Origin: Nilaparvata lugens
Lineage: Eukaryota > Arthropoda > Insecta > Hemiptera > Delphacidae
Reading direction: 5' to 3'
DNA: 64,000 nt
Assembly (NCBI RefSeq): GCF_014356525.2
Contig: NC_052508.1
Location: 65,979,693-66,043,692 of the forward strand
Of this stretch, positions 11,814-22,338 are shown in pieces (positions within the stretch are counted from its first letter, which is position 1; each line of letters begins with the position of its first letter). The notes under the pieces were generated by a model. It was not told the DNA's origin. It worked only from the letters and a program-made list of their open reading frames with translations, and did no database searches. The position numbers and the translations under genes are program-made.

Positions 11814-12285
11814 TTAAGCTGCGTACAGATATACGCGCTTCCAACCCGCACCGCGCACGCTCCTCCATCGCTCCGCAGTCGCACCGCCCCCGCTCTGCAG
11901 TCGCACCGATCATGAACGTTACGGGAGATGTTAGCTCTTCTCGCGTTCCACTCTTGCTCCCCGGTCGATCATCAATCGATCTGCTCGAGTGACGTTCGGT
12001 TGCGGAGCAGAGCGAAAGTCTGTACGCACCTTTAAGGTGCGTACAGACTTTCGTTCCGCTCTAAGACCGAACGTCACTCCAGCAGAGCGATTGATGATCG
12101 ACCGGCGAGCAACAGTGGTTCGACCGGGGAACGCGAGAAGATCTACCATCTTCCGTAACGTTCATGATCGGTGCGAGTAGAGAGCGGAGGCGGAGCGATT
12201 GCTGTGCGATGGTGGTACGTGGGCGGTACGAGGGAGGAGCGTGCTCGGTGCGGGTTGGAAGCACGAGTATGTGTACGCAGCTTAA
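11814..12285. mobile_element. Two back-to-back TTAA-flanked MITEs forming a large palindrome
   Basis: TTAA occurs at 11814, 12032 and 12282. Between them lie two GC-rich elements (11818-12031 and 12036-12281) in opposite orientation. Their ends read GCTGCGTACAGA or GGTGCGTACAGA, or the reverse complement. The centre is the perfect palindrome GTACGCACCTTTAAGGTGCG followed by TAC. The arms match over about 200 bp with indels. TTAA targets and such ends fit piggyBac-type MITEs. The open frames across it are palindrome artefacts. Confidence 0.75.
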
Positions 12286-15200
12286 GATGTACGGTATAAA
12301 CAATTTGACACAAATAAGTATTTACATGTTAGGTAGGTAGGCCTACTATTATAGCCTAATCTATTTCACTGTGTTATTAGTTAAATTTTTGCTTTATTTT
12401 ATTTATTACTACTTTTATCTCGAATCTTATACGGTAACCTACACAGTAAATTTATCACCGTACTTTTATTCATTTCAAATTTGTCTTTTCTTACTCATGT
12501 TTGGCAGGTGGCTTTGCCTATGAAATTGGAATAACAGCCTTCACGCGGCTGCTTGAAAGATACTGTAATATACCATATTATTTAAATTTGTTCAATGAAT
12601 TTCTTCATACTATAATTGTTTAATTAGTTTAAGCTTTGAAACCATTCTTTCCAAGTGAAATAAAATAAATAACGTATCGGTCCTTGAAAAATTAGCAGAA
12701 ATCTGGTACTCTCTGATAAACTATTGAGCTGTCAAACAAAATCTTCAACTAACTTATGTAGCCTACCTTATTTATTGTACCAATTCCTAACTATCAACTT
12801 GCAACTAGTTTTTGTAACTCATTGTACAAAACTTGAATCTACTAATAATTAACTTTATTTCATACAGAATAATTCACATTATAAAAAAGTAAGTTGATAT
12901 CCTACTGTGCTAACTCCATCAAGTGTTCAATTCAAAAAGACCGCCGAGAAATCTTGCTTCAACGCATAAATCAAGATGGTCTTGACTTTCGTGATGATGG
13001 CGTTTTGTGTGAAGTCGCGCCATTTCTTCAGAAACAAAAACCATGTACGTTAGAATTTTAGGTTTGAGGTTATAATGTTGAACAGAACTACACAAATATT
13101 ACTTTGAAATAATATCAATGAGGTAATCTTTATATTCTCTTGGAGTTTATGAAGTTGATAAAAGTGTGGTGGTCTCATCACTAAAATAGTATCGGCGCTA
13201 TAAAAATCAGGTAATTATTTGATACACAATAATGTTGTTTTAAAACTTGAAATGGTTGATTGAAAAGTTTTGATTTGTTTTGTTTTAAAAACTCTTAGAT
13301 AATGTGTTTTTCATTAGAAATAATTAAGAAAGTATCCTGATCTTGTTGAATAGTAGATTAACATTTTCAAATTCATATAAATTTGAAACTTCGAAAATAT
13401 ATTATTTTACGTTTTCAAATATAATTATCTCATGTCACAAATGTTACAGTAACTTGAAAAAATAATATTCCCAACTATAGTATATTTTAGCTATCATAGA
13501 ACTGCTATTTAATTATTTTAAATTCAGCTTAAGTTGAGTAAGTACCGTAGGCCTACTTGAAAAATGAAAAAAATCTTAGTTCTAGATAGTATAACCTTTG
13601 AATTCTATAGAAAGCTTCACGAAAGCACTGAATCATGTGCTTTGGTATACCTCTTCTATTTAGTTGTTTACCCAAAAGGATTACCGTTTATTTGTACTTT
13701 ACTCCGTGACAAAAGTAAGATGGCGGTCAAACTATATTGTCATTATGCACATCAAAATATTTATTCAATTCATTCATTGAGTAGAATGAATTTTTCTTAG
13801 CCAAACCTCAGCTTTGTTTTTGAAGACGCTTCCCTGCAAGTTTCCTTACGTTAACAGGTCGTGAAACATGGTATTGCAAAGTTGGGGAAATAATTATTTT
13901 TCTAGTCAGCTCTACAGATTGGGATGTCAATTGTTAGTTTCCTCCATGTTAAAAGATAATGCCTCAAAACTTGACTGCTCTTGAGTCGTGATGTCCTTGA
14001 TATGCAGCGGACTAAACTATATATACACTGGTTGAAGACCGTAAGATGCCCAGTTTCACAAATATATGTTTACAGTGCTTACTGATGTCCTGCTGGTGTT
14101 CAGAAGCTCATTGTCAAAGTGGCTTGTTGGAAGGAGCTTCCACCGGTTAGAGGATTTTTTCGGCGAAAGCATTGCTGGACTGTGACGCTGCCTACAGTTT
14201 TATGTACCATGCTTAATTGACACGATCTATCCAGGAAGACCTGGCCATGATGTCGACTTTGGATATTTGGATATCACTCAAAGTGCATTATTCTAGAACT
14301 TGAACATCAGCATACTCTTGCAGTGTTATACCCCTCCCCTCAAGCAGGAGATAAGAATGGAATAGGGCAGAGTATGATAAAATAATGATTATTGTATTCA
14401 AGATGCAAAGATTATTATATTTTTAAAGCACACCAAAACCAAATAACCAAATGCAATCACCAAACTCAGTCTATGCAGCAAATAAATCACCTGTGCCAAT
14501 TTGGTGCAAACTCCACCAATGCGTTCTGTCCACTTGAAGCCAATGGCAAATCGTAGGATTTTGTGACAAATGATGGATGATCAGAATCAGCAAGGCTGTA
14601 GAGTCCATATTTCAAAGTCCCAGCCCAGTGGGTCTTCCCCTCATTCGAGCAGACTATTTTTTACAAACCACCGTTTTACACTGCTAAAAACTCTGAGCAT
14701 GTAAATAAAATAAATAAATAAGTTTATTTGTTTTAAAGTGTTAGCTCATACAAAGAGTTGCTCTTACATTAACAATATTTCAACTTTTCACATGCTATTT
14801 AAATAACTGCATAACATTTCAATAGATAATAATACTAATATTTTATTTTAACTGTCTCTAACAAATTTTAAATTTTCACATGCTATTAAAATAATTGCAT
14901 AACACATTGATAGATAACACATCAATTGATAACATATCAATAGATACCGTATTAATATTAAGTTCATTTTAACTATCCATAACAATATGACGGTAAAACA
15001 AAATTAGTGCATCAAAACAGGCCTAATAACAATAGAAGTGACAATAAAAACAAACAATTGAATTATCTGGCATTTCAACTTAAATTCTGTTGTGTCCATT
15101 ATTAATTCCCCAATTCTAACCGCACTTCCTGTATAGCTATATAAATTTTTAATTTTCTCTGTGCTAAAATTTTACAGTAGTACCATTAATTGGTCTTCGA

Positions 15201-15355
15201 CATGACTACATTTTGAATATATTTGTAAGTATAACTCATGTAAGCATACTTGCTCCACAATATTAATAATTATTATATGTTTATTCATAAATAAATTATT
15301 CATCACACCTAATTATTACATGCTCGTCATCTAATCTACATTTTTCCATTTCTAG
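12286..15355 (+). promoter_or_regulatory. Upstream region and probable 5' UTR intron of the ATAD5 gene
   Basis: No confident exon. The first coding exon begins after a splice acceptor (TTTCTAG at 15355), so at least one 5' UTR exon must lie upstream. A locally GC-richer patch at about 12940-13050 (GAAGTCGCGCCATTTCTTC) contains GGCGCGAC on the minus strand, resembling an E2F site, and is my best guess for the promoter or first exon. The remainder is AT-rich. A diverged ~95-bp duplication (TTTTCACATGCTATT) lies at about 14785-14960. Confidence 0.25.
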
Positions 15356-15361
15356 GTTAAT

Positions 15362-16487
15362 ATGAAGGACCTCACGCATTATTTCAACTCACCTTCGCCA
15401 TCTTTGAAGAAACCTGAGACAAGTCCAGCTGAAAATAAAACTTTAGTGGATGAGAAAACACCAAAAATGAATAAAAAGGTCAGAAAGAAGAGATTAAAAC
15501 TTGATAAGTTGACTCCTCCTCAGACTGCAGACAGCAAACAGGATCTTCCTATTGCTGAAAATGGGACTGAAGTTGCAAAAAGTGAAGTAGTAAATGGTGA
15601 TTCCAGTGTTATTGAGGTTGGCAGTGATACAGGTTGTAATACAGCAAGTGAAAGAAAGAAGAAAAAGCGGAAACTATCTCCAAGCTGCGAAGATGCGTCA
15701 AAGCGAACAAAACGGAAAGTAGCAAAAGGTAGATTGAAAATTATCAATGTTCCTTCAGATTCTCCGGACTCGTCGAATTCTCCAAAACCACAGTTGGAAG
15801 TCCCGAACGATTCCGGGCTAGCCAAAGATATCCTAGTGAATTCTTTACTGGTTGACAAGTTGAGTATGTTGGTTAGTGACCATGAAGACGATGGTGGCTA
15901 TGAGATTGAGGATGATTCAGACCAAGACGAAGATTACAGTTCGAAGAAGGTTAAGCGAAAGAGAAAGAAGAGGAAGAGCACAAAAAGGACGTCCGTTGAG
16001 AAAGATGGAACAGTGGCAACACCTCTGGTGAATGACAATTTAGGGGAGAAAGAAAGTTCGGAAAAGATTGTAGAAGTTGAACCTGTGGCAGAGAAAAGGA
16101 ACAGTTTGTTCAGTTACTATTCGAAAGTTGATAAAAGTGTGATAAACAAGGAGAGAACGTCGGAGAAGATTAGAGTACAAGCACTTGTGCATACTCCGCC
16201 CAGTGAGAAACGTCGATCCTCGTCGAATCACACTCCGTCTTCGTCTGCTAAAGCATCGTTGAAGAAAAAGTTTATTCGTCTGCAAAGGGAATTGATGAAA
16301 GCTTCCGATGCCATCGAGGTTGTAAGTTCGGAGGAAATAGTGCAATCTGGGACACTGAATGCCGAAAACAGCTGTGATACGAGTGCCACGTTATTGAATG
16401 ATAGTAATAGTTGTGTTGCGGCTGAATTGGACGTGAAAACTGTTCATGATTGGAAGATAAAAATCAACTCTAAACTCACAAAATCAG
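15362..16487 (+). CDS. ATAD5: ATAD5/Elg1 homologue, first coding exon (PCNA-unloading RFC-like complex large subunit)
   Basis: ATAD5 (yeast Elg1) replaces RFC1 in an alternative clamp loader that removes PCNA, often SUMO- or ubiquitin-modified, from replicated DNA in the nucleus. This exon gives 375 codons plus one base. The chosen Met is the first in-frame one, six bases after acceptor TTTCTAG. Residues 1-10 (MKDLTHYFNS) resemble a degenerate PIP box. Lysine/arginine clusters near 39-48, 98-104 and 196-209 look like nuclear localisation signals. An acidic patch lies near 173-192. SVIEVGSD (82-89) and AIEVVSSEE (317-325) resemble SUMO-interaction motifs. Residues 249-281 (LFSYYSK... VQALVHTPP) recall the vertebrate N-terminal region. 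The exon ends at CAG|GTAATA in phase 1. Assignment to ATAD5 rests mainly on later exons in the same frame. Confidence 0.85.
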
Positions 16488-16640
16488 GTAATATTCCATT
16501 TTTTGAATTTTGAATGTTTACAGTTGGCCGAACTTATTAAAACTTTCTATTTCCAATTTCCTTGATACTTTTTCACAGTCAGCTACGCGAAATTCGATCA
16601 ATGTTATTTGATTGAGCTTACTTAACTCGATCATTCTTCA

Positions 16641-17017
16641 AGGGCCGGTTTCCGAGCTCGGGATTTAGGTAAGTTCTAGACTTTGAGCAGCTGGAGTCAG
16701 AAAATTGGCTTTCCGAAACGGGGCGTAGTCGCAGTAAATAGTTGCAGCAAAGTATATCATTATTTTCTCATTTCTATGATTGGAAACGTTTTTCCTTGTC
16801 GAAATGAAACATTCCTAAATAATTGAACATAGCTGAACCTTTACACTATTTTCTCTTTATTCTATTTTGTGCTCAATTTTCCAGTTTTTCGAAATTTAAT
16901 TTAAACCTGACTTTGACTATGACTACGACTACGCCCTGTTTCGGAAAGCCAATTTTCTGACTCCAGCTGTTTGAAGTCTAAAACTTAGCTAAATCATGAT
17001 CTTGGAAACCTGCCCTA
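16641..17017. mobile_element. GGTTTCCGAGCTC-family foldback element, copy 2
   Basis: AGGGCCGGTTTCCGAGCTCG at the left and GATCTTGGAAACCTGCCCT at the right are inverted. The inner arms share AGAAAATTGGCTTTCCGAAA. It is intronic in the ATAD5 gene. Confidence 0.7.
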
Positions 17018-17104
17018 AGAATCTGAAGAGTGCCCAATCAACATCAAAATTGTGATGCCTTTCTCTATGTTATCGAGACACTTTTGATGTTTGTTCTATT
17101 GAAC

Positions 17105-17222
17105 CACGAAAGCCTGTTAAATTTTAACCATAATTAAGTGCCACGAGAACCAATCAGAAAAGCATTCTTTCCCAAAAATCCTTCATTGATTGGTTGTCGT
17201 GTAATTCAATCATGATTATTTA
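17105..17222. mobile_element. Fragment of the GCCGGTTAAATTTTAA-family foldback element
   Basis: Arms GCCTGTTAAATTTTAACCAT and GATTGGTTGTCGTGTAATTC match the family seen in full at 60128-60286, but the termini are missing. Confidence 0.5.
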
Positions 17223-17249
17223 ATCATTATTTATGATATCTTCTTCTTC

Positions 17250-17510
17250 TCAGCCTTTTCCCACTGAGGTGGGGTCGGCGCTTCGGGTCAGTATCTTCCA
17301 GGAGTCTCGGTCATCAGCTTCGTTTGGTGTTAGTCACTTCTCTGCAAGATCTTGAGCGATACAATTTTCCTATTTCTTCCCCTCTTTCTAGTGCCCTCAA
17401 CATCTAAGTGGTCGATCTTTTCTCCCACATAATCGTCCTCCCTTCTCTCCACATGTCCGTACCACTGCAGTCTTTTTTCTTGTATTTTATTTAATACCAG
17501 CTGGCCCGGC
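17250..17510 (-). mobile_element. LINE reverse-transcriptase C-terminal fragment
   Basis: On the minus strand the frame reads NKIQEKRLQWYGHVERREDD and later GTRKRGRNRK, the motif that follows the reverse-transcriptase domain in many insect non-LTR elements. It is the 3' part of a LINE whose upstream part lies at 18174-18355. The two were separated by the insertion at 17511-18173. It is decayed. Confidence 0.7.
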
Positions 17511-18173
17511 GAACTTAGTACCGCCAAATAGTTAATGCATATCATGACAAACTTTAGCTGGATGCACACCTGAGGAGGCGCGATGCGGCATTTTCCAGGT
17601 GCTTCTTGCTTATTAGTTTTGAATAGCAGATGCTATTATTCATATTATTCCAGTTATTAATTTTAATGGATTTCATTTATATATTCTATTTCCAACTACA
17701 AAATGAACAATTTAATAAAAATTAATATATTCTAAACACCAAAGACATCACAATTATTCGAGACGAAGCACTACCTCCGTAAACAAAGCCGTAGTGCATT
17801 CGTGTGACGTCAGCACAGGTAGGGCTCCTACACCAATAGAAACACTAGCTGATATAGATCAGCTGAAATCACGAATTTGTTATTGGTGTAGGAGCCCTAC
17901 CTGTGCTGACATCACACGAATGCACTACGGCTTTGTTTACGGAGATAGTGGACAAAGCAATGTCTTTAGCACATGTGAGTCTTCAACCTGAGGCCGCACT
18001 GCTGGATGGTTACACACAGAACAGTCATTTTTTTTTAGTCGGGGCGTTTAGAATAAAATACATGGGCGGTTATGGAGCAGCATACACCTAAAAAAATCAT
18101 CAAATTCGGTGCACACATGAAAAAGTTATTGAATGTAAAAATTTGAGGCTCGATTTTTATCTATATAGATTTC
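17511..18173 (-). mobile_element. Helitron-like element inserted in a LINE
   Basis: On the minus strand it begins TCTATATAGATAAAAATCGA and ends GTTCGCCGGGCCAGCTGG followed by T. The 3' end has a GGC/GCC-rich hairpin and a CTRR terminus (CTGG). It splits LINE coding sequence that continues on both sides, which fixes its limits to within a few bases. It carries a further MITE (17769-17950). Confidence 0.6.
17769..17950. mobile_element. CACTACC-family MITE, copy 1
   Basis: Ends CACTACCTCCGTAAACAAAG and its mirror CTTTGTTTACGGAGATAGTG. The flanks GACGAAG and GACAAAG match at 6 of 7 bases. The inner arm GTGACGTCAGCACAGGTAGG is mirrored. It is nested inside the Helitron-like element, itself inside a LINE. 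Confidence 0.75.
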
Positions 18174-18355
18174 TGTAATTCGGAGATTTCATTTCATTTC
18201 GGATTCTATTCCTTCTAGTTACGCCGCCACTCCACCTCAGCATCTTCATTTCAGTGACCTCCAGTCTGTGTTCATGGGCCTTTCGAATTGTCCAGGTCTC
18301 CGCTCCGTAAATCAACGCGGGCCGCACAACTGTTTTATAGATTTTCCCCTTAATT
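18174..18355 (-). mobile_element. LINE reverse-transcriptase fragment, upstream half
   Basis: On the minus strand it reads KGKIYKTVVRPALIYGAETW and then HRLEVTEMKMLRWSGGVTR. This is the typical segment near the end of the reverse-transcriptase domain of a non-LTR element. It continues at 17250-17510. Confidence 0.75.
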
Positions 18356-18396
18356 TATTATCTCTCATGTTGCATTATTATTCACATATTTTTCAG

Positions 18397-18543
18397 AATC
18401 TGTGAGTACAGAAGATACGCTTGATAATGAAAATGAACCACCCAATTCGAATACCAACAATGCATCTGATACACTTTCCAAGAACGATTTCAACAAGCTG
18501 TTGTCAAATAAAAGAACACGAAAACCTAATCCAAAGTACTCAG
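18397..18543 (+). CDS. ATAD5: ATAD5 homologue, coding exon 2
   Basis: A 147-bp exon after acceptor ATTTTTCAG, entering and leaving in phase 1. It encodes an acidic, asparagine-rich stretch (DTLDNENEPPNSNTNNASD) and then a basic patch, NKRTRKPNPKYSG. The basic RKPxxKY-type segment resembles those in the N-terminal region of ATAD5 proteins. The donor is CAG|GTTTGT. The last ~93 bp of the exon and the start of its intron occur twice more immediately downstream (see 18451-18970), so this exon has a special history. Confidence 0.75.
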
Positions 18544-18970
18544 GTTTGTGCATTATCATTTTTGTTATCTTTGAGTCAAATTTAGTGGAATATTTTAGTA
18601 GTAGTAGTATGTACAGAGAACAGATATACCAACAATGCATCTGATACACTTTCCAAGAACGATTTCAACAAGCTGTTGTCAAATAAAAGAACACGAAAAC
18701 CTAATCCGAAGTACTCAGGTTTGAGCATTATCATTTTTGTTATCTTTGAGTCAAATCTAGTGGAATAATTTAGTAGTAGTATGTACAGAGAACAGATATA
18801 CCAACAATGCATCTGATACACTTTCCAAGAACGATTTCAACAAGCTGTTGTCAAATAAAAGAACACGAAAACCTAATCCAAAGTACTCAGGTTTGTGCAT
18901 TATCATTTTTGTTATCTTTGAGTCAAATCTAGTGGAATATTTTAGTAGTAGTAGTAGTAGTATATACAGA
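18451..18970 (+). repeat. Tandem triplication of exon 2 3' half plus intron start
   Basis: Three near-identical copies start at 18451, 18626 and 18798 (spacings 175 and 172 bp). Each contains ATACCAACAATGCATCTGAT, the rest of exon 2 through its donor TCAG|GTTTG, and about 80 bp of intron ending in a TAG microsatellite. The coding frame is intact in all copies; one difference is synonymous (CCA to CCG). Copies 2 and 3 lack the original acceptor but are preceded by TATGTACAG, which would join in frame. Confidence 0.9.
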
Positions 18971-19040
18971 TAGTAGTAGTAAATACATCAACAAGAAAGA
19001 TTCAACAAAACTTATCCTGGAAGGTATACTTAAGATGTAG

Positions 19041-19734
19041 TATAGGCCGTGAGTTATAAAATGACCCTTCGACTCCCACCAAATGAGATTCAACTCTGCA
19101 TTTTTCAGGGTGGGGGAAGAGTTTGGTCAGTTTTCTCTCTGCAGCCGGTACCCCCACTTCTAACAATTTCTAAATTGGCCGTGTATGAATGGAGTGCATA
19201 TTCAGTGGAGGAGTTCAATGAGTATTACCATAGAGAAATAATAGCATAAGTAGATATCCCATGGTAGAGGACGTTTATGTCGCAACTTTTACTGTTATCT
19301 CAAGCCGATAGTCCACGTAGTTCTTTCCTGTGAAGCTTTATGACTGGTAGTCTCTCATATTGTGCCGTTCATACACTCTTACCCGGTCAAAACTGTAAAA
19401 AAATCGACAGTAATCGACTTGAGATAACAGTAAAAGTTACGACATAAACGCCCTATACCATGGGATATCTATTTACGCTATTGTTTCTCTATGTTATTAC
19501 AGACCTCAAGTTGGAGGATTAAGAAGGTAGCACACATTTTCTTGTGGTTTAAACTTGACAAATCCATACACCTCTTTTGTAGGAGGTCAGTGGATGAAAT
19601 TAAATAAATGAATAGATTCTGAGTGAGAGGGGAAGATGTGTGAGAGAGACATTCCCACCCCTACATCCCTACCATGCCAACAACTCTTTCACCGTTTGAG
19701 GGGTTGAGGTTCATGTTATAACTCACGGCCTATA
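19041..19734. mobile_element. Foldback element with TATAGGCCGTGAGTTATAA ends
   Basis: The left end TATAGGCCGTGAGTTATAA is mirrored at 19717-19734 (TTATAACTCACGGCCTATA). It carries a CATAGAG MITE inside and abuts another element at its right end. About 690 bp including the insertion; the open frames inside are not supported. Confidence 0.55.
19229..19493. mobile_element. CATAGAG-family MITE, copy with near-perfect 7-bp duplication
   Basis: Begins CATAGAGAAATAATAGCATA and ends with the mirror GCTATTGTTTCTCTATG. The flanks GTATTAC and TTATTAC agree at six of seven positions. It is nested in the element at 19041-19734. Confidence 0.75.
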
Positions 19735-20084
19735 GTGAGGTCCACGTGGAGAAAGATAGGAGAACAACGTTGTCGATCCCTCTGTCTTGTCAATGCCTTC
19801 TATAGACGGTAGCTGATACAGGTTTATTGATGTAATATTAACTGTTCATTCTCGTTTAAAATAATCAATTATATTTAATTGAGCGAGAAATTATTTTTTC
19901 AATAATTTCATAATTAAGATGAAATATTTTGTTTATCAATTATTAATTCTACATTGTTAAAATACGATTTGGCAACAGCGCAAAGAGAGAAAGAGATAGC
20001 GATATCAGCTTTGTTGAATGATAGACAAGGATAGCAATACCATTGTGAATCAAACACTGCCATTATAACGTGGACCTCACTATA
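19731..20084. mobile_element. TATAGTGAGGTCCACG-family foldback element, copy 1
   Basis: The ends TATAGTGAGGTCCACG and CGTGGACCTCACTATA are exact mirrors with TA at the edges. AGACAAGGATAGCAATACCA near the right end recurs in the copies at 29731, 35103, 46046 and 62161. No transposase is present. Confidence 0.75.
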
Positions 20085-20285
20085 TACTCTGTAACAGGGT
20101 CTATTAATTCAACATGGTATCTGTGTTAATTATATGAGATCTTGTGAATTAAACTAGCTGTAGCTATTAATGTATAATTTTTAATTAAGCATTTCTATAG
20201 TTTATACTTACTGCACTAATATATTAAGCTGGTTACAAACTTAACTACACTATTTTATTGACTCTTTTATGTTCTACTTGTATGT

Positions 20286-20625
20286 TAAGGGCTACTTGTA
20301 ATATAAATAGAAATAAATCTCAGTATCCTTATAAATTATTTTATCACAACATGTTTCGGACTTTAATGCCATTTTCAAGTCACTTAAATTCAATTTAAAA
20401 GAGATATGTATTTATATTATTTTAGCTACACTAATAAAACAATATAAAATCTTATAGCACCCTTTATTTTTAAAAACTTTAAAATAGTTTAACAACTAGT
20501 TTCGGTGAAATTACCCATCGTCAGTTTATAAAATGAAAAATAAGAAAAAAAATAATATTTTTTTTTAATAAAGGGTGCTATAAGATTTCATATTGTTCTA
20601 TTAATTTAAAAAGTAGCCCATGTCA
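20286..20625. mobile_element. Foldback repeat with GGGCTACTT/AAGTAGCCC ends
   Basis: Begins AGGGCTACTTGTAATATAAA and ends AAAAAGTAGCCCAT. Inner blocks contain ATCTTATAGCACCCTTTATT mirrored at about 20565-20590, and two GTTTCGG-containing segments. Partial relatives lie at 2970-3130 and 58433-58590. Confidence 0.55.
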
Positions 20626-20732
20626 ATAAGTGTTTTTAGCTACACTAGTATATGAGAAGATTAGAATTTTCCAAACATCTCAGATGAAAATCGACATTCA
20701 ATTTTATTTCAACCTTTCGTTTCATTTTTCAG

Positions 20733-20825
20733 AAACTGTTGATAAGAGTGAAAAATCCAGCGAAACCACCGCGAATAAAGTGAAAAATATCAAGAGACAA
20801 TCGAAATTGAAGAAATCTCCTCCTT
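20733..20825 (+). CDS. ATAD5: ATAD5 homologue, coding exon 3
   Basis: A 93-bp exon between acceptor TCATTTTTCAG and donor T|GTAAGT, phase 1 in and out. It encodes ETVDKSEKSSETTANKVKNI and then KRQSKLKKSPP, a polar, lysine-rich, probably disordered linker. There is no domain; support comes from consensus splice sites and preserved frame with the exons on both sides. Confidence 0.7.
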
Positions 20826-21049
20826 GTAAGTAGCGATTAATAAAATACTATCAATAATGAAAATAATTGTCTCGCGTAGATAATGATAATTTGATTATGA
20901 TCAGCTCAAGTGGGTGCTGTAGACTGGTGTAGCCTTTGAAAATGTTGGGCAACTTGTTATTCTGGTATGATGTTGCCTTTCAAATAGTTTGAATATTGTT
21001 TATTATACAGAAACTTTAAATTTATGTAAGATTGTTAAACAGCCTAACT

Positions 21050-21205
21050 TAGTGCCGTTTGCACTAAAGCCGGTTAAATTTTAATCGTGATTAATTTTAC
21101 GAGAACCAACCAGAGGAGCCTTATTTCCGAAAAAGCCTTTTCACGATTGGTTCTCGTGAAATTAAACACGATTAAAATTTATCCGGCTTTTGAGCAGCCT
21201 GGGCT
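21050..21205. mobile_element. GCCGGTTAAATTTTAA-family foldback element
   Basis: The left arm AAGCCGGTTAAATTTTAATC is mirrored at the right (GATTAAAATTTATCCGGCTT). The centre carries GAGAACCAACCAGAGGAGCC against GGTTCTCGTGAAATTAAAC. The termini resemble AGTGCCGGTTGCACAAAAGC of other copies. Confidence 0.65.
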
Positions 21206-21280
21206 TATAGCTTCAGTTCGGTATTTAAAGAACTGATTATCAGCACATTTTTTAAAACATTCAAAACTATTAACTTCGAT

Positions 21281-21545
21281 CATAGAAAAACCATAGCGTA
21301 AGTAGATATCCCATGGTATAGGGCGTTTATGTCGCAACTTTTACTTTTATCTCAATCCGATTACTGTCGATTTTTACTGTTTTGACCGGGTAAGGGTGTA
21401 TGAACGGCACAATATGAGAGACTACCAGCGTCATAAAGCTTCACGGGAAAGAACTTCGTGGACTATAGGCTTGAGATAACAGTAAAAGTTGCGACATAAA
21501 CGCCCTATACCATGGGATATCTACTTATGCTATTGTTTCTCTATG
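21281..21545. mobile_element. CATAGAG-family MITE
   Basis: CATAGAAAAACCATAGCGTA at the left and GCTATTGTTTCTCTATG at the right, with the usual AGATATCCCATGGTATAGGG subterminal block mirrored. The flanks CTTCGAT and CTTGTAT agree at five of seven positions. Confidence 0.75.
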
Positions 21546-21628
21546 CTTGTATCAAAATGTATGAAAATATTGAAAGATTAAACTTATAAAATTTATAAAA
21601 AAGCAGCTGCTACTCCGTAGCGAAAAAT

Positions 21629-21707
21629 CAATTTTGAATTTGAAAATTTTCAATTTTGAATTTGAAAATTTTCAATTTTGAATTTGAAAATTTTTAATTT
21701 TGGATGG
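21629..21707 (+). repeat. 22-bp tandem repeat
   Basis: CAATTTTGAATTTGAAAATT is repeated about three and a half times in tandem with minor changes. The unit is close to self-complementary. Confidence 0.8.
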
Positions 21708-21781
21708 ACGTGAGTGTAAAATGTTGCATGCAGTCATTCAATTTTAACCGATCAACTAATATGACTATGTTTATTTTTCAG

Positions 21782-21910
21782 GTCCAACCATTGATTTAGA
21801 TGAATCCTCAAACGATTCAGTTTGTGAAGCAAGAGTTGTTAGGGAATCTAATGCCAACAAAAATTTAAATAAAAATGCTAAAATAAGTAGTATCAACGGA
21901 AAGTCTGCAG
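21782..21910 (+). CDS. ATAD5: ATAD5 homologue, coding exon 4 (SIM-like motif)
   Basis: A 129-bp exon after acceptor TTTTTCAG, donor CAG|GTAAAG, phase 1 in and out. It encodes CPTIDLDESSNDSVCEARVV and an asparagine/lysine-rich tail. TIDLDESS (about residues 458-465 of the joined protein) is a good match to a SUMO-interaction motif: a hydrophobic core followed by acidic and serine residues. SUMO binding by the N-terminal region is established for yeast Elg1; here it is inferred. Confidence 0.75.
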
Positions 21911-22138
21911 GTAAAGTATCCCTTAATATATTAGTTAGCTTGTATGTTGTTCGTTGTAATTAGAATTGATATTGTTAATGAAATATTTTCTAGAACTGAA
22001 TATAGTTGGAGATTGGCTTATTGGAAATTGACTCCAACAATTAGTGTTATCGTGTTTTTGGTGTATTCATATTATTACTCACATATCAATTTGAAATTAA
22101 CTTGTATTCTATTTAATTTTGTCCTGTTATTTCAACAG

Positions 22139-22292
22139 GATTGATGGCAAAGTTCCTAGGAAAAAGCTTGGTCACACCGAAGGAAACCGTTTCGAAAATC
22201 GTGAAAGTCGATCCCTCGGTTTTGATAGCTCGACAAAAGTTCTTGAAAAGCGGTTTGCCTGATGACTTCCGCCAAAAAATTGCTAGTCAAAT
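22139..22292 (+). CDS. ATAD5: ATAD5 homologue, coding exon 5
   Basis: A 154-bp exon after acceptor TTTCAACAG, donor AT|GTAAGT, phase 1 in and 2 out. It encodes GLMAKFLGKSLVTPKETVSK and later ARQKFLKSGLPDDFRQKIAS. The segment FLKSGLPDDFRQKIA corresponds to the conserved FLxSGLP...K.QIA motif of animal ATAD5 proteins, which makes this one of the exons that identify the gene. Confidence 0.85.
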
Positions 22293-22338
22293 GTAAGTTC
22301 TTAGCTTCTTAATTTTTTACGTTTTTGCTGTGTCTGAT

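Noticed and set aside
11692..12303. Several Arg-rich frames on both strands
   Set aside because: They lie in the palindromic TTAA elements; mirrored frames arise automatically from the inverted arms.
15520..16345. Minus-strand frames of 112 and 101 codons
   Set aside because: They are antisense to the first ATAD5 coding exon, with no motif or splice signal of their own.
18365..18821. Minus-strand frames of 94 and 79 codons
   Set aside because: They are antisense shadows of the triplicated ATAD5 exon and its intron.
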